Shown here piece by piece: positions 25,416 through 33,554 of a stretch of 64,000 bases of DNA. The stretch is from contig CAYJMG010000006.1 of the NCBI GenBank assembly GCA_964371355.1, positions 72,568 through 136,567 on the forward strand, in the 5' to 3' direction. A model generated the notes under the pieces. That model was given only the letters and a program-made list of their open reading frames with translations. It was not told where the DNA came from and did not search any database. Numbering within the stretch: position 1 is the first letter of the stretch; each line of letters begins with the position of its first letter. A program made the translations under genes and the position numbers. This DNA comes from JACRBR01 sp964371355 (GTDB lineage: Bacteria; Chloroflexota; Dehalococcoidia; DSTF01; JACRBR01).

Positions 25416-28202
25416 CTAACTGATTTTCTCGACATCGACGTGCACGGCGCGGTCGGCCGGCACGGGCTGCCACTGGAGCGGGCGGTACTGCAGGTGGCCG
25501 TAGCCGCCGACGAGGCCGAGCCACTTCACGTGGCCGGGCTCGACATCGGCCTGGCTGTACCACTCGCGGTGCATGTAGGGCTCGAAGCCGTTGTAGACGA
25601 TGACCTGGCCGGGACGGACGGAGGGCGAGAGCTTCGCGGTGATCTGCATGGAGCCGACGTCGCTGACGACGCGCACCCATTCGCCGTTCTCGATGCCCTT
25701 GGCCTTCGCGTCGCGATCGTTGATGAACATGAAGGGCTCGCCGCGGTGCGTGTTGAGCAGAATGTTGTTGGTCATGTTCATGGAGTGGATGCTCCAGCGG
25801 TTGTGACCGCTGGTCATCTTGAACTTGCGGGCAGGTCCGCCGTGGCCCGGCGGCTCCTTGTGCACGGGCAGCTCTTCGCCGGCCTCGAGGAACCACTCGT
25901 GGTCGATGTAGAACTGGGCGCGACGGGTGAGCGTCGGGTAGGGCATCTTGTCTTCGGTGTGCCACCGGAAGGGGTTGTGCACCTCGTCGGGCTTGATGGT
26001 GGAGGCCTGACCGAGGCCGTGGCCGACGAGGCCCCAGCCGGTCCACCGGATGGTGCCCTTCTGGCGCGCAACCTCGAGCGAGCTATCGGGCGGGAGGATG
26101 CCGTAGGCGGCGTCGTCCTTCAGCGTCTCGTCGACGCGGAATTCCTCGTCGAGCAGGGCGCCGTCCATGGTCATCTTGTTCGTGATGTCCCGCAGGTCGT
26201 GCACGACGCCGTTGCGGTCGGTGAACTGCAGCATCTCGCGGGCGGCGGCGCGCTCCTCGATCTTGCGGACGAGGCCGATGCCGATGTCGTAGTCGTTCAG
26301 GACATCCGGGGGCGGGTCGACGGCCTTGTCGATGAGGACGAAGTTCAGATGGTGGACGGACGGCATGCTGTTGCCGATCTTCTCGTAGTGCTGGGCCGCG
26401 GGCAGGATGAAGTCGGAGTACATGCCCGTCGTGTTCATGCGGAAGTCGACCGAGACGATCATCTTCAGGTCGGGCCAGAGTTTCTCGAGCAGGAGCTTCT
26501 GGCCGCCGCGCTGGCGGCGCAGCATGTTGCCGCCGGACTCGAAGAGGACGCGGGGCGTGACCTCGCTGTAGGTCTTCGCGAGTCCGGAGTCCCACCAACC
26601 GCGATCGATGGCTTCCGTGAGGTACTCGTCGAAGGAGCGCTTCATCGAGGGGTCGTTGTTGTCGGGGTTGTTCCAGCGTTCCTTGTAGCCGTACTGGTAG
26701 TACCAGAGGAAGGCAGGCGGGATCATGCGGCCCAGGCCGCCCAGCTCGGCCGCCATCTGGGCGGCGCGGTAGGTGACCATCTCGAGCGTGAGCGTGGGGT
26801 CGTCGGCGGTGAGCATGCGGCGGGCCTTCGCGAGGTTGGTGAGCCACTCGCGAGCGGCGTCCTGGCCCAGGCGTCCCTTCTGTCGCATGAAGCTGCCGCC
26901 GTCGAGGCCGGAGATCGCCCAGGACCGGGTACCGGTGCCCTTCTTGCCCCAGTTGCCGGTGAGGCCCAGGAGGAGGGCCATGGCGCGCTCGTAGAGGTCG
27001 CCGTGGTAGTACTTGCCGGAGTTCCAGCCGATGAAGATCTTCGTGCGGCGCGTCGCGACCTTGCGGGCCAGCTTGCGGATCGCGTCGGGGTGGATCTCGC
27101 AGATCTTGGCGGCGGCCTCGGGCTCGTAGTCCTTGAGGCGTTCCTTCAGGCGCTCGAACGCGGGGACGCACTCGACCTGGGAGCCGTCCTTCAGGGTGAC
27201 CATGAGGGTGCCCTCAAGGGCGGGTTCGATGTCGGCCATGGCCAGCGTGCCGCGCGGGGCGGGCGCCAGGACCTTGGCGCGGTTGTCGAGCCAGAAGAAC
27301 TGGTCGTCGCGGTCGCCCTCGGTGACATCGGAGCCGCGGAGGAAGCGCAGGTTGTCTTTGCGGATGAGCAGCGGCAGGTCGGTCTGCTCCTGCACGAAGC
27401 GGCGGTCGTACAGCTCGGCATCGACGATGACCTTGCACATCGAGAGGGCGAAGGCGGCATCGCTGCCGATCTTCACCGGTACGTGGTAGTCGGCGTGGAT
27501 GGCCGAGGGGCTGTAGTCGGGCGCGACGGTGACGACTTCGCCGCCGTTGTAGCGGGACTCGGCGACGTAGTGGTACCAGTGGATGTTCGTGTAGACGGGG
27601 TTCGCGTGCCAGATGAGCGTGAGTTCGGCGAGGAACCAGTCGTCCATGGAGCTGACGGGGTTGAACTTGCCCCAGGTAATGTAGTAGCCGGGGCTGAAGT
27701 CCTGGAACTCCGAGTTGCCATCGGTCGTGGGCGTGCCGAGCGCGTTGGAGAACATGCGGGCGGGGGCGGCGCCAGGCTCGGGCGTCATGAGGTTGATGAT
27801 GGACTCGGGCCCTTGATCCTGGACGGCGTCGAGCATGGCATCGGCGATCTCGGTGAAGGCCTGGTCCCAGGAGACCTGCTCCCACTTGCCCTCGCCGCGC
27901 TCGCCCGCGCGCTTCAGGGGGTGGAGGATGCGGTCCTTGGAGTAGTGGATGTGGCACCAGGAGGCGCCCTTCTGGCACCCCATGGGGTTCATGTCGGGGA
28001 CGCCCTGCTGGATGACGGGCAGCTTGCCGCCCTGTTCTTCGCGGATGATCTTGCCGTCGCGGACGTAGACGCGGAACGGACAGCCGCCGGGGTAGCAGTC
28101 GACGGAGTGGCTGCCCCAGGTGACCTTGTCCCACTTCCACTTGTTGCGGTAGCGGTCCGCCCAGCTACCTGATGCGATGGCCCGTTCGCTAGGTTTCGCC
28201 AT
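25416..28202 (-). CDS. Molybdopterin catalytic subunit, type II DMSO-reductase family
   Basis: A 928-residue Mo-bisMGD oxidoreductase. The N-terminal [4Fe-4S] site has His32, Cys36, Cys41 and Cys76 (SHSVDCYPGGC then NPMGCQKGAS), the His/Cys ligation typical of type II members such as NarG, PcrA, ethylbenzene dehydrogenase and steroid C25 dehydrogenase. The segment FQDFSPGYYITWG probably holds the Mo-ligating Asp. The C-terminal domain (SGHNRWSIHS ... YGHLQYRPLQW) binds the second pterin. No Tat signal exists, and an in-frame TAG at 28236 rules out a hidden one; GGAGG precedes the ATG. It lies 33 bases after the acyl-CoA dehydrogenase, so they share a transcript. Nitrate, chlorate-type or hydrocarbon substrates are all possible. 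Confidence 0.9.
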   Translation of the reverse strand: MAKPSERAIASGSWADRYRNKWKWDKVTWGSHSVDCYPGGCPFRVYVRDGKIIREEQGGKLPVIQQGVPDMNPMGCQKGASWCHIHYSKDRILHPLKRAGERGEGKWEQVSWDQAFTEIADAMLDAVQDQGPESIINLMTPEPGAAPARMFSNALGTPTTDGNSEFQDFSPGYYITWGKFNPVSSMDDWFLAELTLIWHANPVYTNIHWYHYVAESRYNGGEVVTVAPDYSPSAIHADYHVPVKIGSDAAFALSMCKVIVDAELYDRRFVQEQTDLPLLIRKDNLRFLRGSDVTEGDRDDQFFWLDNRAKVLAPAPRGTLAMADIEPALEGTLMVTLKDGSQVECVPAFERLKERLKDYEPEAAAKICEIHPDAIRKLARKVATRRTKIFIGWNSGKYYHGDLYERAMALLLGLTGNWGKKGTGTRSWAISGLDGGSFMRQKGRLGQDAAREWLTNLAKARRMLTADDPTLTLEMVTYRAAQMAAELGGLGRMIPPAFLWYYQYGYKERWNNPDNNDPSMKRSFDEYLTEAIDRGWWDSGLAKTYSEVTPRVLFESGGNMLRRQRGGQKLLLEKLWPDLKMIVSVDFRMNTTGMYSDFILPAAQHYEKIGNSMPSVHHLNFVLIDKAVDPPPDVLNDYDIGIGLVRKIEERAAAREMLQFTDRNGVVHDLRDITNKMTMDGALLDEEFRVDETLKDDAAYGILPPDSSLEVARQKGTIRWTGWGLVGHGLGQASTIKPDEVHNPFRWHTEDKMPYPTLTRRAQFYIDHEWFLEAGEELPVHKEPPGHGGPARKFKMTSGHNRWSIHSMNMTNNILLNTHRGEPFMFINDRDAKAKGIENGEWVRVVSDVGSMQITAKLSPSVRPGQVIVYNGFEPYMHREWYSQADVEPGHVKWLGLVGGYGHLQYRPLQWQPVPADRAVHVDVEKIS

Positions 28203-28235
28203 GTCGTGCCTCCGTAGTCCTTTCGCGTCCTCACA

Positions 28236-29483
28236 CTAGATCCGGTAGCCGTCGATGATGCGGCGCGCCGCGGCCAGGCCCAGCACTTCGTTGGCGCCGT
28301 CCTCGATCATCGAAGCGCGCGCGTCGCGGAAGAGCTTCTCAACGTGGAACTCCTGGCTCAGGCCGTAGCCGCCGTGGAGCTGGATCGCGTCGCTGGCGAC
28401 TTCAAACGCCGTCTGCGTGCTCTGCACCTTGGCGGCGATGGAGTACTCGGTAGCGGGGGGCATGGTCGTGCGGTTGTACAGGGATACGGCGCGAGAGAGA
28501 GAGCGCGCAGCCTCGACCTTGCGAAACATCTGGAACAGCCGGTCCTGCACGAGCTGGTGCTCGCAGATCGGCTTGCCGCCTTGCTTGCGATCGCGCGTGT
28601 AGGCGAGCGCCTCCTCGAACGCAGCGCGCGCGAGGCCGGTAAACGTGGTGCTCATGCCAGCGTTGGCGCCGGCCAGGATGCCGTCGATGACGCGCGGGTA
28701 GGCCTCCGGGTCGACGAGCATGTAGTGGCGGGGGATGCGCACGTTGTCGAAGAAGATCTCGCCCTGGTTCAGGTCGCGCTGGCCGAGCTTGCGAAGCGGC
28801 GGGCTCTTGGTGACGCCCGGCAGGTCGAGGGGTATGACGGCGACGCCGCCGCCGTTCATACCGCGCGAGGGGTCGACGGTCAGGAACGTGCATGCGTGCG
28901 TCGCGATGGTGCCGTTCGACACCCACGCGGACTTCTGCCCGCTAATGAGCCAGTCATCGCCGTCCGGGCGCGCCTGCACGTTGAAGGTGATATCGGGTGT
29001 GCTGAACTGCTCGGTGCCGAAGAGCAGGGTGTCGGAGCCGTGGTCCGGCTCGGTGATCGCCCAGCAGCCGATGTACTTGCCCTCGCGGTCGTTCACGTAC
29101 GGCATGACGATGTCGTCCATGAGCGTCTTGTTGCCGGTGATGGTCGCGTACTGCAGCGCGAACGAGAACGGGAAGGCGGTAACGCCCATGCTGATGGAGA
29201 GGCCGGCGGAGGCCCAACCCATCTCCTCGCCGACGATGTGCTGTTCGAGCGGGCCGAGGCCCGCGCCGCCGAGCTGCTCGGGGAAGCCGCGCACGTGGTA
29301 GCCCTGTGAGTACGACTGGCGGAAGACCTCCCACAGACGCGAACCGGGGGCGATAACCTCGTCAGCCGTGAGCTTGTCCAGCTCGAGCGCGGCCGGCCGC
29401 ATCACCTCGGCGGCGAAGCGGTGCATCTGGACGCGGAGGGCGTCCTGCTCCGGCGTGAGGGTCTTGTTGAGTTCGAGGTACAT
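28236..29483 (-). CDS. Acyl-CoA dehydrogenase, first gene of the molybdoenzyme operon
   Basis: A flavoprotein of 415 residues that introduces an alpha-beta double bond into an acyl-CoA and passes electrons to ETF. It shows the FAD/substrate motif CWAITEPDHGSDT, the RKLGQRDLNQGEIFFDNVRIP segment and the C-terminal LHGGYGLSQEFHVEKLFRDAR. The position just before the C-terminal Gly-Ala (IEDGANE) is Asp, not the Glu used by medium-chain enzymes; the FEEALAYT helix instead offers a Glu where long-chain and isovaleryl enzymes have theirs. The substrate is unknown. The gene is divergent from a TetR regulator and directly precedes the molybdoenzyme, so it defines the operon's promoter end. Confidence 0.93.
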   Translation of the reverse strand: MYLELNKTLTPEQDALRVQMHRFAAEVMRPAALELDKLTADEVIAPGSRLWEVFRQSYSQGYHVRGFPEQLGGAGLGPLEQHIVGEEMGWASAGLSISMGVTAFPFSFALQYATITGNKTLMDDIVMPYVNDREGKYIGCWAITEPDHGSDTLLFGTEQFSTPDITFNVQARPDGDDWLISGQKSAWVSNGTIATHACTFLTVDPSRGMNGGGVAVIPLDLPGVTKSPPLRKLGQRDLNQGEIFFDNVRIPRHYMLVDPEAYPRVIDGILAGANAGMSTTFTGLARAAFEEALAYTRDRKQGGKPICEHQLVQDRLFQMFRKVEAARSLSRAVSLYNRTTMPPATEYSIAAKVQSTQTAFEVASDAIQLHGGYGLSQEFHVEKLFRDARASMIEDGANEVLGLAAARRIIDGYRI

Positions 29484-29500
29484 TCGAGCGCGCGCGCTTT

Positions 29501-29546
29501 CGCTACGTTACCGTATCGTTTCTTTCCGCTACACTACCGTATCGTT
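29501..29546. promoter_or_regulatory. Two TetR-type operator repeats in the divergent promoter region
   Basis: Two 20-base direct repeats, 26 bases apart, occupy 29501-29520 and 29527-29546; both contain CGCTAC and TACCGTATCGTT. The core TACCGTA is a palindrome around one base, and the left site extends to CGTTACCGTATCG with one mismatch. They lie between the divergent acyl-CoA dehydrogenase and TetR genes. A TAGACA / 18 bases / TAGTGT promoter reading toward the dehydrogenase overlaps the right copy. The TetR protein encoded next door is the natural binder. Confidence 0.65.
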
Positions 29547-29595
29547 GTGGGACCTGTCTATGGGCCATCCATAGGCCAGAGGGCACGTTTTGCAC

Positions 29596-30213
29596 ATGCC
29601 GCAACACCCCCTGCACGGGCCGCCGGATACCGAGGCGCTCGACCCGCGAGTCATCAGGTCCCGCGCCGCCATCCTGCGGGCGGCGGCCACCCTGCTGATC
29701 GAGCTGGGGGCAGGCGGGGTGACCATCGAAGGCATCTCCGAGCGGTCGGGGGTGGCGAAGACGACGATCTACAGGCACTGGAAGTCACGCTCCCAACTGG
29801 TGTTCGACGCGTTCTGGAGCCTCTTCCCCGAAGTCGAGCTGAGGGTGTTCGAGGGCACGATCCGGGAGCAGTTGACGACACTGGTCTCGCGGCTCATTGT
29901 GGGCGTCACGTCGTCGGAATGGGCGCCGGCCATCCCGGCGCTGGTCGACGCGAGCGCGCGCGACGCGGAACTGCGCAACCTCATCAGGGAGTTCCTGGAC
30001 GTCAGCATGGAACCCGGCCGTGACATGTTGCGCGCCGCGATGGCGCGCGGTGAACTGCGTCCCGACCTGGACGTCGACGTTGCCATCGACCTGCTTGTCG
30101 CGCCGATCTTCTACCGCCGCCTCGTGAGCTTCGAAGAGCTGGACGAGACGCTGGCCGCGCCGATCGTCGACCAGTTCTTCCGGGGCGCGGAAGCATGCCG
30201 GGAGCAGGCGTAG
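29596..30213 (+). CDS. TetR-family transcriptional regulator
   Basis: A 205-residue dimeric repressor. The N-terminal helix-turn-helix is clear (ILRAAATLLIELGAGGVTIEGISERSGVAKTTIYRHWKSR, about residues 27-67) with the TTIYRHW recognition helix, followed by a TetR_C-type all-helical ligand domain with the sequence RGELRPDLDVDVAIDLLVAPIFYR. It is transcribed away from the acyl-CoA dehydrogenase/molybdoenzyme operon and flanks the two TACCGTA repeats, so it probably represses that operon and itself. The inducer should be an acyl-CoA or the parent substrate; this is inference. ATG 29596 is favoured over a TTG two codons upstream. Confidence 0.9.
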   Translation: MPQHPLHGPPDTEALDPRVIRSRAAILRAAATLLIELGAGGVTIEGISERSGVAKTTIYRHWKSRSQLVFDAFWSLFPEVELRVFEGTIREQLTTLVSRLIVGVTSSEWAPAIPALVDASARDAELRNLIREFLDVSMEPGRDMLRAAMARGELRPDLDVDVAIDLLVAPIFYRRLVSFEELDETLAAPIVDQFFRGAEACREQA

Positions 30214-30305
30214 GCGCCGCTCCCGCGAAGGAAGCGGCTACCGCTTCGATCGTGCGTTCCTGCTTCACCACTCCTCCACCCACCTCCATCGCTCGCGGCC
30301 AAGCG

Positions 30306-31526
30306 TTATGTCGTGAGAATGTGGACCGTGGTGGCGGCGGCTTCGCCACGCACCATGCCGCCACCGTTTTCGGTGAGGCCGACCCTGGCGCCGGGCACCT
30401 GGCGATCGCCGGCTTCGCCTCGAAGCTGGAGCCAGATCTCGTAGAGCTGGGCAACGCCGGTCGCGCCGACGGGATGGCCCTTCGCCAACAGGCCGCCGCT
30501 GGTGTTCACGGGGATGCGGCCGCCCAGCTCGGTAGCGCCCTCATCGACGAGGCGGCCACCCTCGCCTTCGCCACAGAGGCCCAGCTCCTCGTAGATGCCG
30601 AGTTCGGCGGGGGCGGAGGCATCGTGGACCTCCATGACGTTCACGTCGCCGATGCCGAGGCCGGCCATCTCGAAGGCGCGGTGGGCGGCGCGCTCGGTGA
30701 TGCCGCCCACGTGCGCGCGGTCGTCGGCGCCGGAGACGAGAGCCGACGCGCGTACCCAGACGGGCTTGGTGGTGTACTTCGCGACCTTGTCGGCGCTGAC
30801 GAGCACGGCGGCCGCGGCGCCATCACCGATGGGCGCGCACATGAGGCGGGTCAGGGGCTCGGAGATGAGCGGCGACGCGAGGATCTCCTCGGGCGTGTAG
30901 CGCTCGCGGTACTGGGCGTGGGGGTTCAGACTGCCGTTGTTGTGGTTCTTGGCGGCGATGCGGGCATAGTGCAGCGCCGTGGTGCCGTGCTTCGCCATGT
31001 GGGCGCGGGCGCCGGCGGCGTAGATGTCCATGAAGAGGCTTCGGGACTTGCCGGCGCCGCTCTCGGCCCCGGCCGCCTGCTCGGACGGGGGCTTGAGCTG
31101 CTCCATGATCCCGCGGAGCTGCTCGACATCGACGCCGGCGCTGAAGGCGGCGAGGGCGCGCGACTTGTCGGGCGTGAACATTTTCTCGACGCCCAGGGCG
31201 AGCGCTACGTCGTAGACGCCGGACGCCACGTACAGCCACGCAAGCTGGAAGGCGGTGGAAGAGCTGGCGCAGGCGTTCTCGGCGTTCACCATGGGGATGC
31301 GGTCGATGCCCATCTCGCGCAGGACGACCTGGGCGCGGATGCACTCCTGGCCGGTGGTAAGGCCGGCGGCGGCGTTGCCGACGATGGCGACCTCGAGGTC
31401 GCCCTTGTCCATGCCGGCGGCATCGAGAGCGGCGTTGACTGCCTCTCGCGACAGCTCCTTCAGCCCGCGGTCTGTGTACTTCGCGAAGCGGGTCATGCCC
31501 GCGCCGGCGACAGCGACGTCTCTCAT
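30306..31526 (-). CDS. Thiolase-like (SCP-x/acetyl-CoA acetyltransferase-type) protein
   Basis: A 406-residue thiolase-fold protein of the SCP2-thiolase/lipid-transfer group. The nucleophile region is NAENACASSSTAFQLAW (Cys near residue 86), the loop VMEVHDASAPAELG replaces the usual NEAFA motif, and the C-terminal GHPVGATG and ENGGGMVRG motifs are present. These variants are typical of acyl-CoA acetyltransferases in steroid, fatty acid and branched-chain breakdown and sometimes act together with a DUF35 OB-fold partner, which is not seen here. It lies 22 bases after an acyl-CoA dehydrogenase on the same strand, forming a two-gene unit. The chain-length specificity is unknown. Confidence 0.88.
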   Translation of the reverse strand: MRDVAVAGAGMTRFAKYTDRGLKELSREAVNAALDAAGMDKGDLEVAIVGNAAAGLTTGQECIRAQVVLREMGIDRIPMVNAENACASSSTAFQLAWLYVASGVYDVALALGVEKMFTPDKSRALAAFSAGVDVEQLRGIMEQLKPPSEQAAGAESGAGKSRSLFMDIYAAGARAHMAKHGTTALHYARIAAKNHNNGSLNPHAQYRERYTPEEILASPLISEPLTRLMCAPIGDGAAAAVLVSADKVAKYTTKPVWVRASALVSGADDRAHVGGITERAAHRAFEMAGLGIGDVNVMEVHDASAPAELGIYEELGLCGEGEGGRLVDEGATELGGRIPVNTSGGLLAKGHPVGATGVAQLYEIWLQLRGEAGDRQVPGARVGLTENGGGMVRGEAAATTVHILTT

Positions 31527-31548
31527 GGCGCCTCCTGAAGGGCGTATG

Positions 31549-32754
31549 TCAGCACTGGATCAGTTGGTCGGCGGCCTTCAGCGAGACCATCTCGTTGGTA
31601 CCGTCCATGATCTGCAGGAGCTTGGCGTCGCGATAGAACTTCTCGACCGGATGCTCCTTCGAGATGCCGTAGCCGCCGAAGACCTGGACCATGTCGGCGG
31701 TGACGCGCATCGCCATGTCGGTGGCCATGGTGCGCGCGGCCATCGCGGTCGGCAGGTGCGGTTTACCGGTGGCGATGAGCCACGACGACTTCCAGAGCAG
31801 GGCGCGGGCGCCTTCGATCTGCCGGTAGGCGTCGAAGAGCTTCAGCTTGACCGTGTCGTGCTCGCAGATGCGCTTGCCGCCCTGCACGCGCGTCTTCGCG
31901 TGGGCCAGCGCCTCCTCGTAGGCGGCGCGGGCGACGCCGACGGCCAGCGTGCCGACGGCGGTGTTGCCGCCGGTGACGATGTTCTCGAGCATCATCTTGT
32001 AGGCGGGCCCGGGCGGCAACATCAGGAACTCGGGCGGGATGCGTACGTTGTCGAAGAAGATCTCGGCCTGGTTGAGGCCGCGCAGGCCCAGCTTGTTCAG
32101 CGGCTTGCCGCGCGAGATGCCGGCCAGGTTCCCCGGGATCGCGAAGGTGACCGTGCCCTCCATCCCCTGCGCCGGATTGAGGTTCACCATGAGCAGCAGC
32201 GCGTCGGCCATCCAGCCGTTGCTGACGAAGGCGGACTTCTGTCCGTTGACGATGTAGTCGTCGCCGTCCTTCGTGGCCGTGGCTTCCATGTGGATGTCGG
32301 GCTGGCCGAACTGGAACAGGTCGGAGCCGTGGTTGGGCTCGGTGATGGCCCAGGCGCCACTATGAGCGCCCTTCGTGTCCTCGACGAAGGCTTCGAGGTA
32401 GTCCTTGTAGAAGGGATGGCGGTCCTTCGCGCCGGCGGAGATGCCGGCGATCATGGGGGCGACGAGGAAATGGCTGGCGATTCCGGCGTCGCCGACGGCC
32501 AGCTCTTCCTGCACGACGATGCTCGTCATCTCCGGCGCGCCGATGCCGCCGACCCCCTTGGGCAGGTTGAGCTTGTGGAAGCCGAGCCCGTACGCGTCGG
32601 CCAAGAGGCGGCGCATGCGGTCGCTCGTGTAAGCGGCTTCCGGATCGGGGATGCGGTCGATCTCAATCCCGGCTGGGCGGATCTCGTTGCGGGCGAAATC
32701 CCGCGTCATGTCGCGGATGCGCTCGACCTCTTCGGGCAGCGTGAAGTCCACCAT
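31549..32754 (-). CDS. Acyl-CoA dehydrogenase, second paralogue
   Basis: A 401-residue FAD enzyme related to, but clearly different from, the dehydrogenase at 28236. Motifs: AWAITEPNHGSDLFQFG, KLGLRGLNQAEIFFDNVRIP, and FGGYGISKEHPVEKFYRDAKL. As in its neighbour, the C-terminal base position is Asp (IMDGTNEM) and a Glu pair occurs in the helix ARAAYEEALAH. ATG 32754 (GGAG nine bases upstream) is favoured over a GTG five codons earlier. The thiolase gene follows within 22 bases. Together they form a short beta-oxidation-like unit next to the molybdoenzyme operon. Confidence 0.92.
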   Translation of the reverse strand: MVDFTLPEEVERIRDMTRDFARNEIRPAGIEIDRIPDPEAAYTSDRMRRLLADAYGLGFHKLNLPKGVGGIGAPEMTSIVVQEELAVGDAGIASHFLVAPMIAGISAGAKDRHPFYKDYLEAFVEDTKGAHSGAWAITEPNHGSDLFQFGQPDIHMEATATKDGDDYIVNGQKSAFVSNGWMADALLLMVNLNPAQGMEGTVTFAIPGNLAGISRGKPLNKLGLRGLNQAEIFFDNVRIPPEFLMLPPGPAYKMMLENIVTGGNTAVGTLAVGVARAAYEEALAHAKTRVQGGKRICEHDTVKLKLFDAYRQIEGARALLWKSSWLIATGKPHLPTAMAARTMATDMAMRVTADMVQVFGGYGISKEHPVEKFYRDAKLLQIMDGTNEMVSLKAADQLIQC

Positions 32755-32945
32755 GATTGGTTTCTCCACGTCCGGCCGGGGGGTGGACGTTGGGCCATCC
32801 TAGGTGGCCCGGGCCAGGGACGCATGGGGCAATCGGCCCGCGAGCGGCAGTCATTCGGCAGGGAGTGGGGGTAGGGGACGGGGGAACGGTATACGCTTTC
32901 CGATGATGCGCCGGGAAGCGGTACGAACGCAAGGAGTGCAGTGCG

Positions 32946-33383
32946 ATGGATGTGCGAGACGTTGAGTCGATGCTGGGCGAGGATCGGGCCGAGTGGGAGG
33001 CCCTTGTGGCGCTACTGGAGGCGCGCGGGGGAGTGGGGAACGTACACGCGGACTCGGCGCCGAGCTGGACGAGTCGCGACGTCTTCGCACACCTGGCGCG
33101 ATGGATCGCGCACTCGACGGCGGACCTCGAAGGATGGCTGGAGGGTCGCCCGATCGCGTCGCTGGACGGGAGTGACGAAGAGATCAACGCGCGGTGGCAG
33201 GCGGAAGACTCCGCCCTCGACGTGGCCACGGCTCGGGAACGGGCGCAGTCGGCGTTTGACCGACGGGTGCGCGCGATCGAGTCGGTTCCGGCTGAACGAT
33301 GGGCGGACGCGGCGCTGGTGAAGATCGCGCGCGCGGATGGCGCCGAGCACTATCGCGCGCACCGCGAGTATCTGTCTTCGTAG
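32946..33383 (+). CDS. DinB/MDMPI-like four-helix protein
   Basis: A 145-residue protein predicted to form the DinB/YfiT four-helix bundle, a family of metal-binding, thiol-linked enzymes such as mycothiol-dependent maleylpyruvate isomerase. The best-conserved part is SWTSRDVFAHLARWIAHS (His near residue 49) and the C-terminal AEHYRAHREYL, which supplies further His ligands. There is no signal peptide. It stands alone between the acyl-CoA cluster and the triple-VOC gene. Two other DinB-like proteins occur in the window (35507 and 47402). The substrate is unknown. Confidence 0.7.
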   Translation: MDVRDVESMLGEDRAEWEALVALLEARGGVGNVHADSAPSWTSRDVFAHLARWIAHSTADLEGWLEGRPIASLDGSDEEINARWQAEDSALDVATARERAQSAFDRRVRAIESVPAERWADAALVKIARADGAEHYRAHREYLSS

Positions 33384-33476
33384 GGTGGCGGCCGTGCGCG
33401 CTCCGAAGCTGCGTCAGGCCACCTTTCGTACCGATTGCGTGGCCAAACGGGATGCGTCGTCATGACTGAGGCGACC

Positions 33477-33542
33477 ACAGCCGGTCTCCTCCGGCGACTC
33501 TTCGAGGGGCGGCTGTGCCACACGGCGGCTGTGTCACACGGC
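33477..33542 (+). repeat. Repeat-derived spacer sequence before the triple-VOC stop
   Basis: The stretch GGTCTCCTCCGGCGACTCTT followed by GGCGGCTGTGCCACA twice resembles both the 22180-22210 spacer element and the palindrome in the EEP gene. It lies in the 171-base spacer between two convergent genes; no gene is present. Confidence 0.55.
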
Positions 33543-33554
33543 GCGACAGCGCGG

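Noticed and set aside
24711..28172. A frame of more than 1,100 codons on the plus strand across the N gap.
   Set aside because: It runs through unknown bases and is antisense to the well-supported molybdoenzyme genes; its composition is typical of GC-rich shadow frames.
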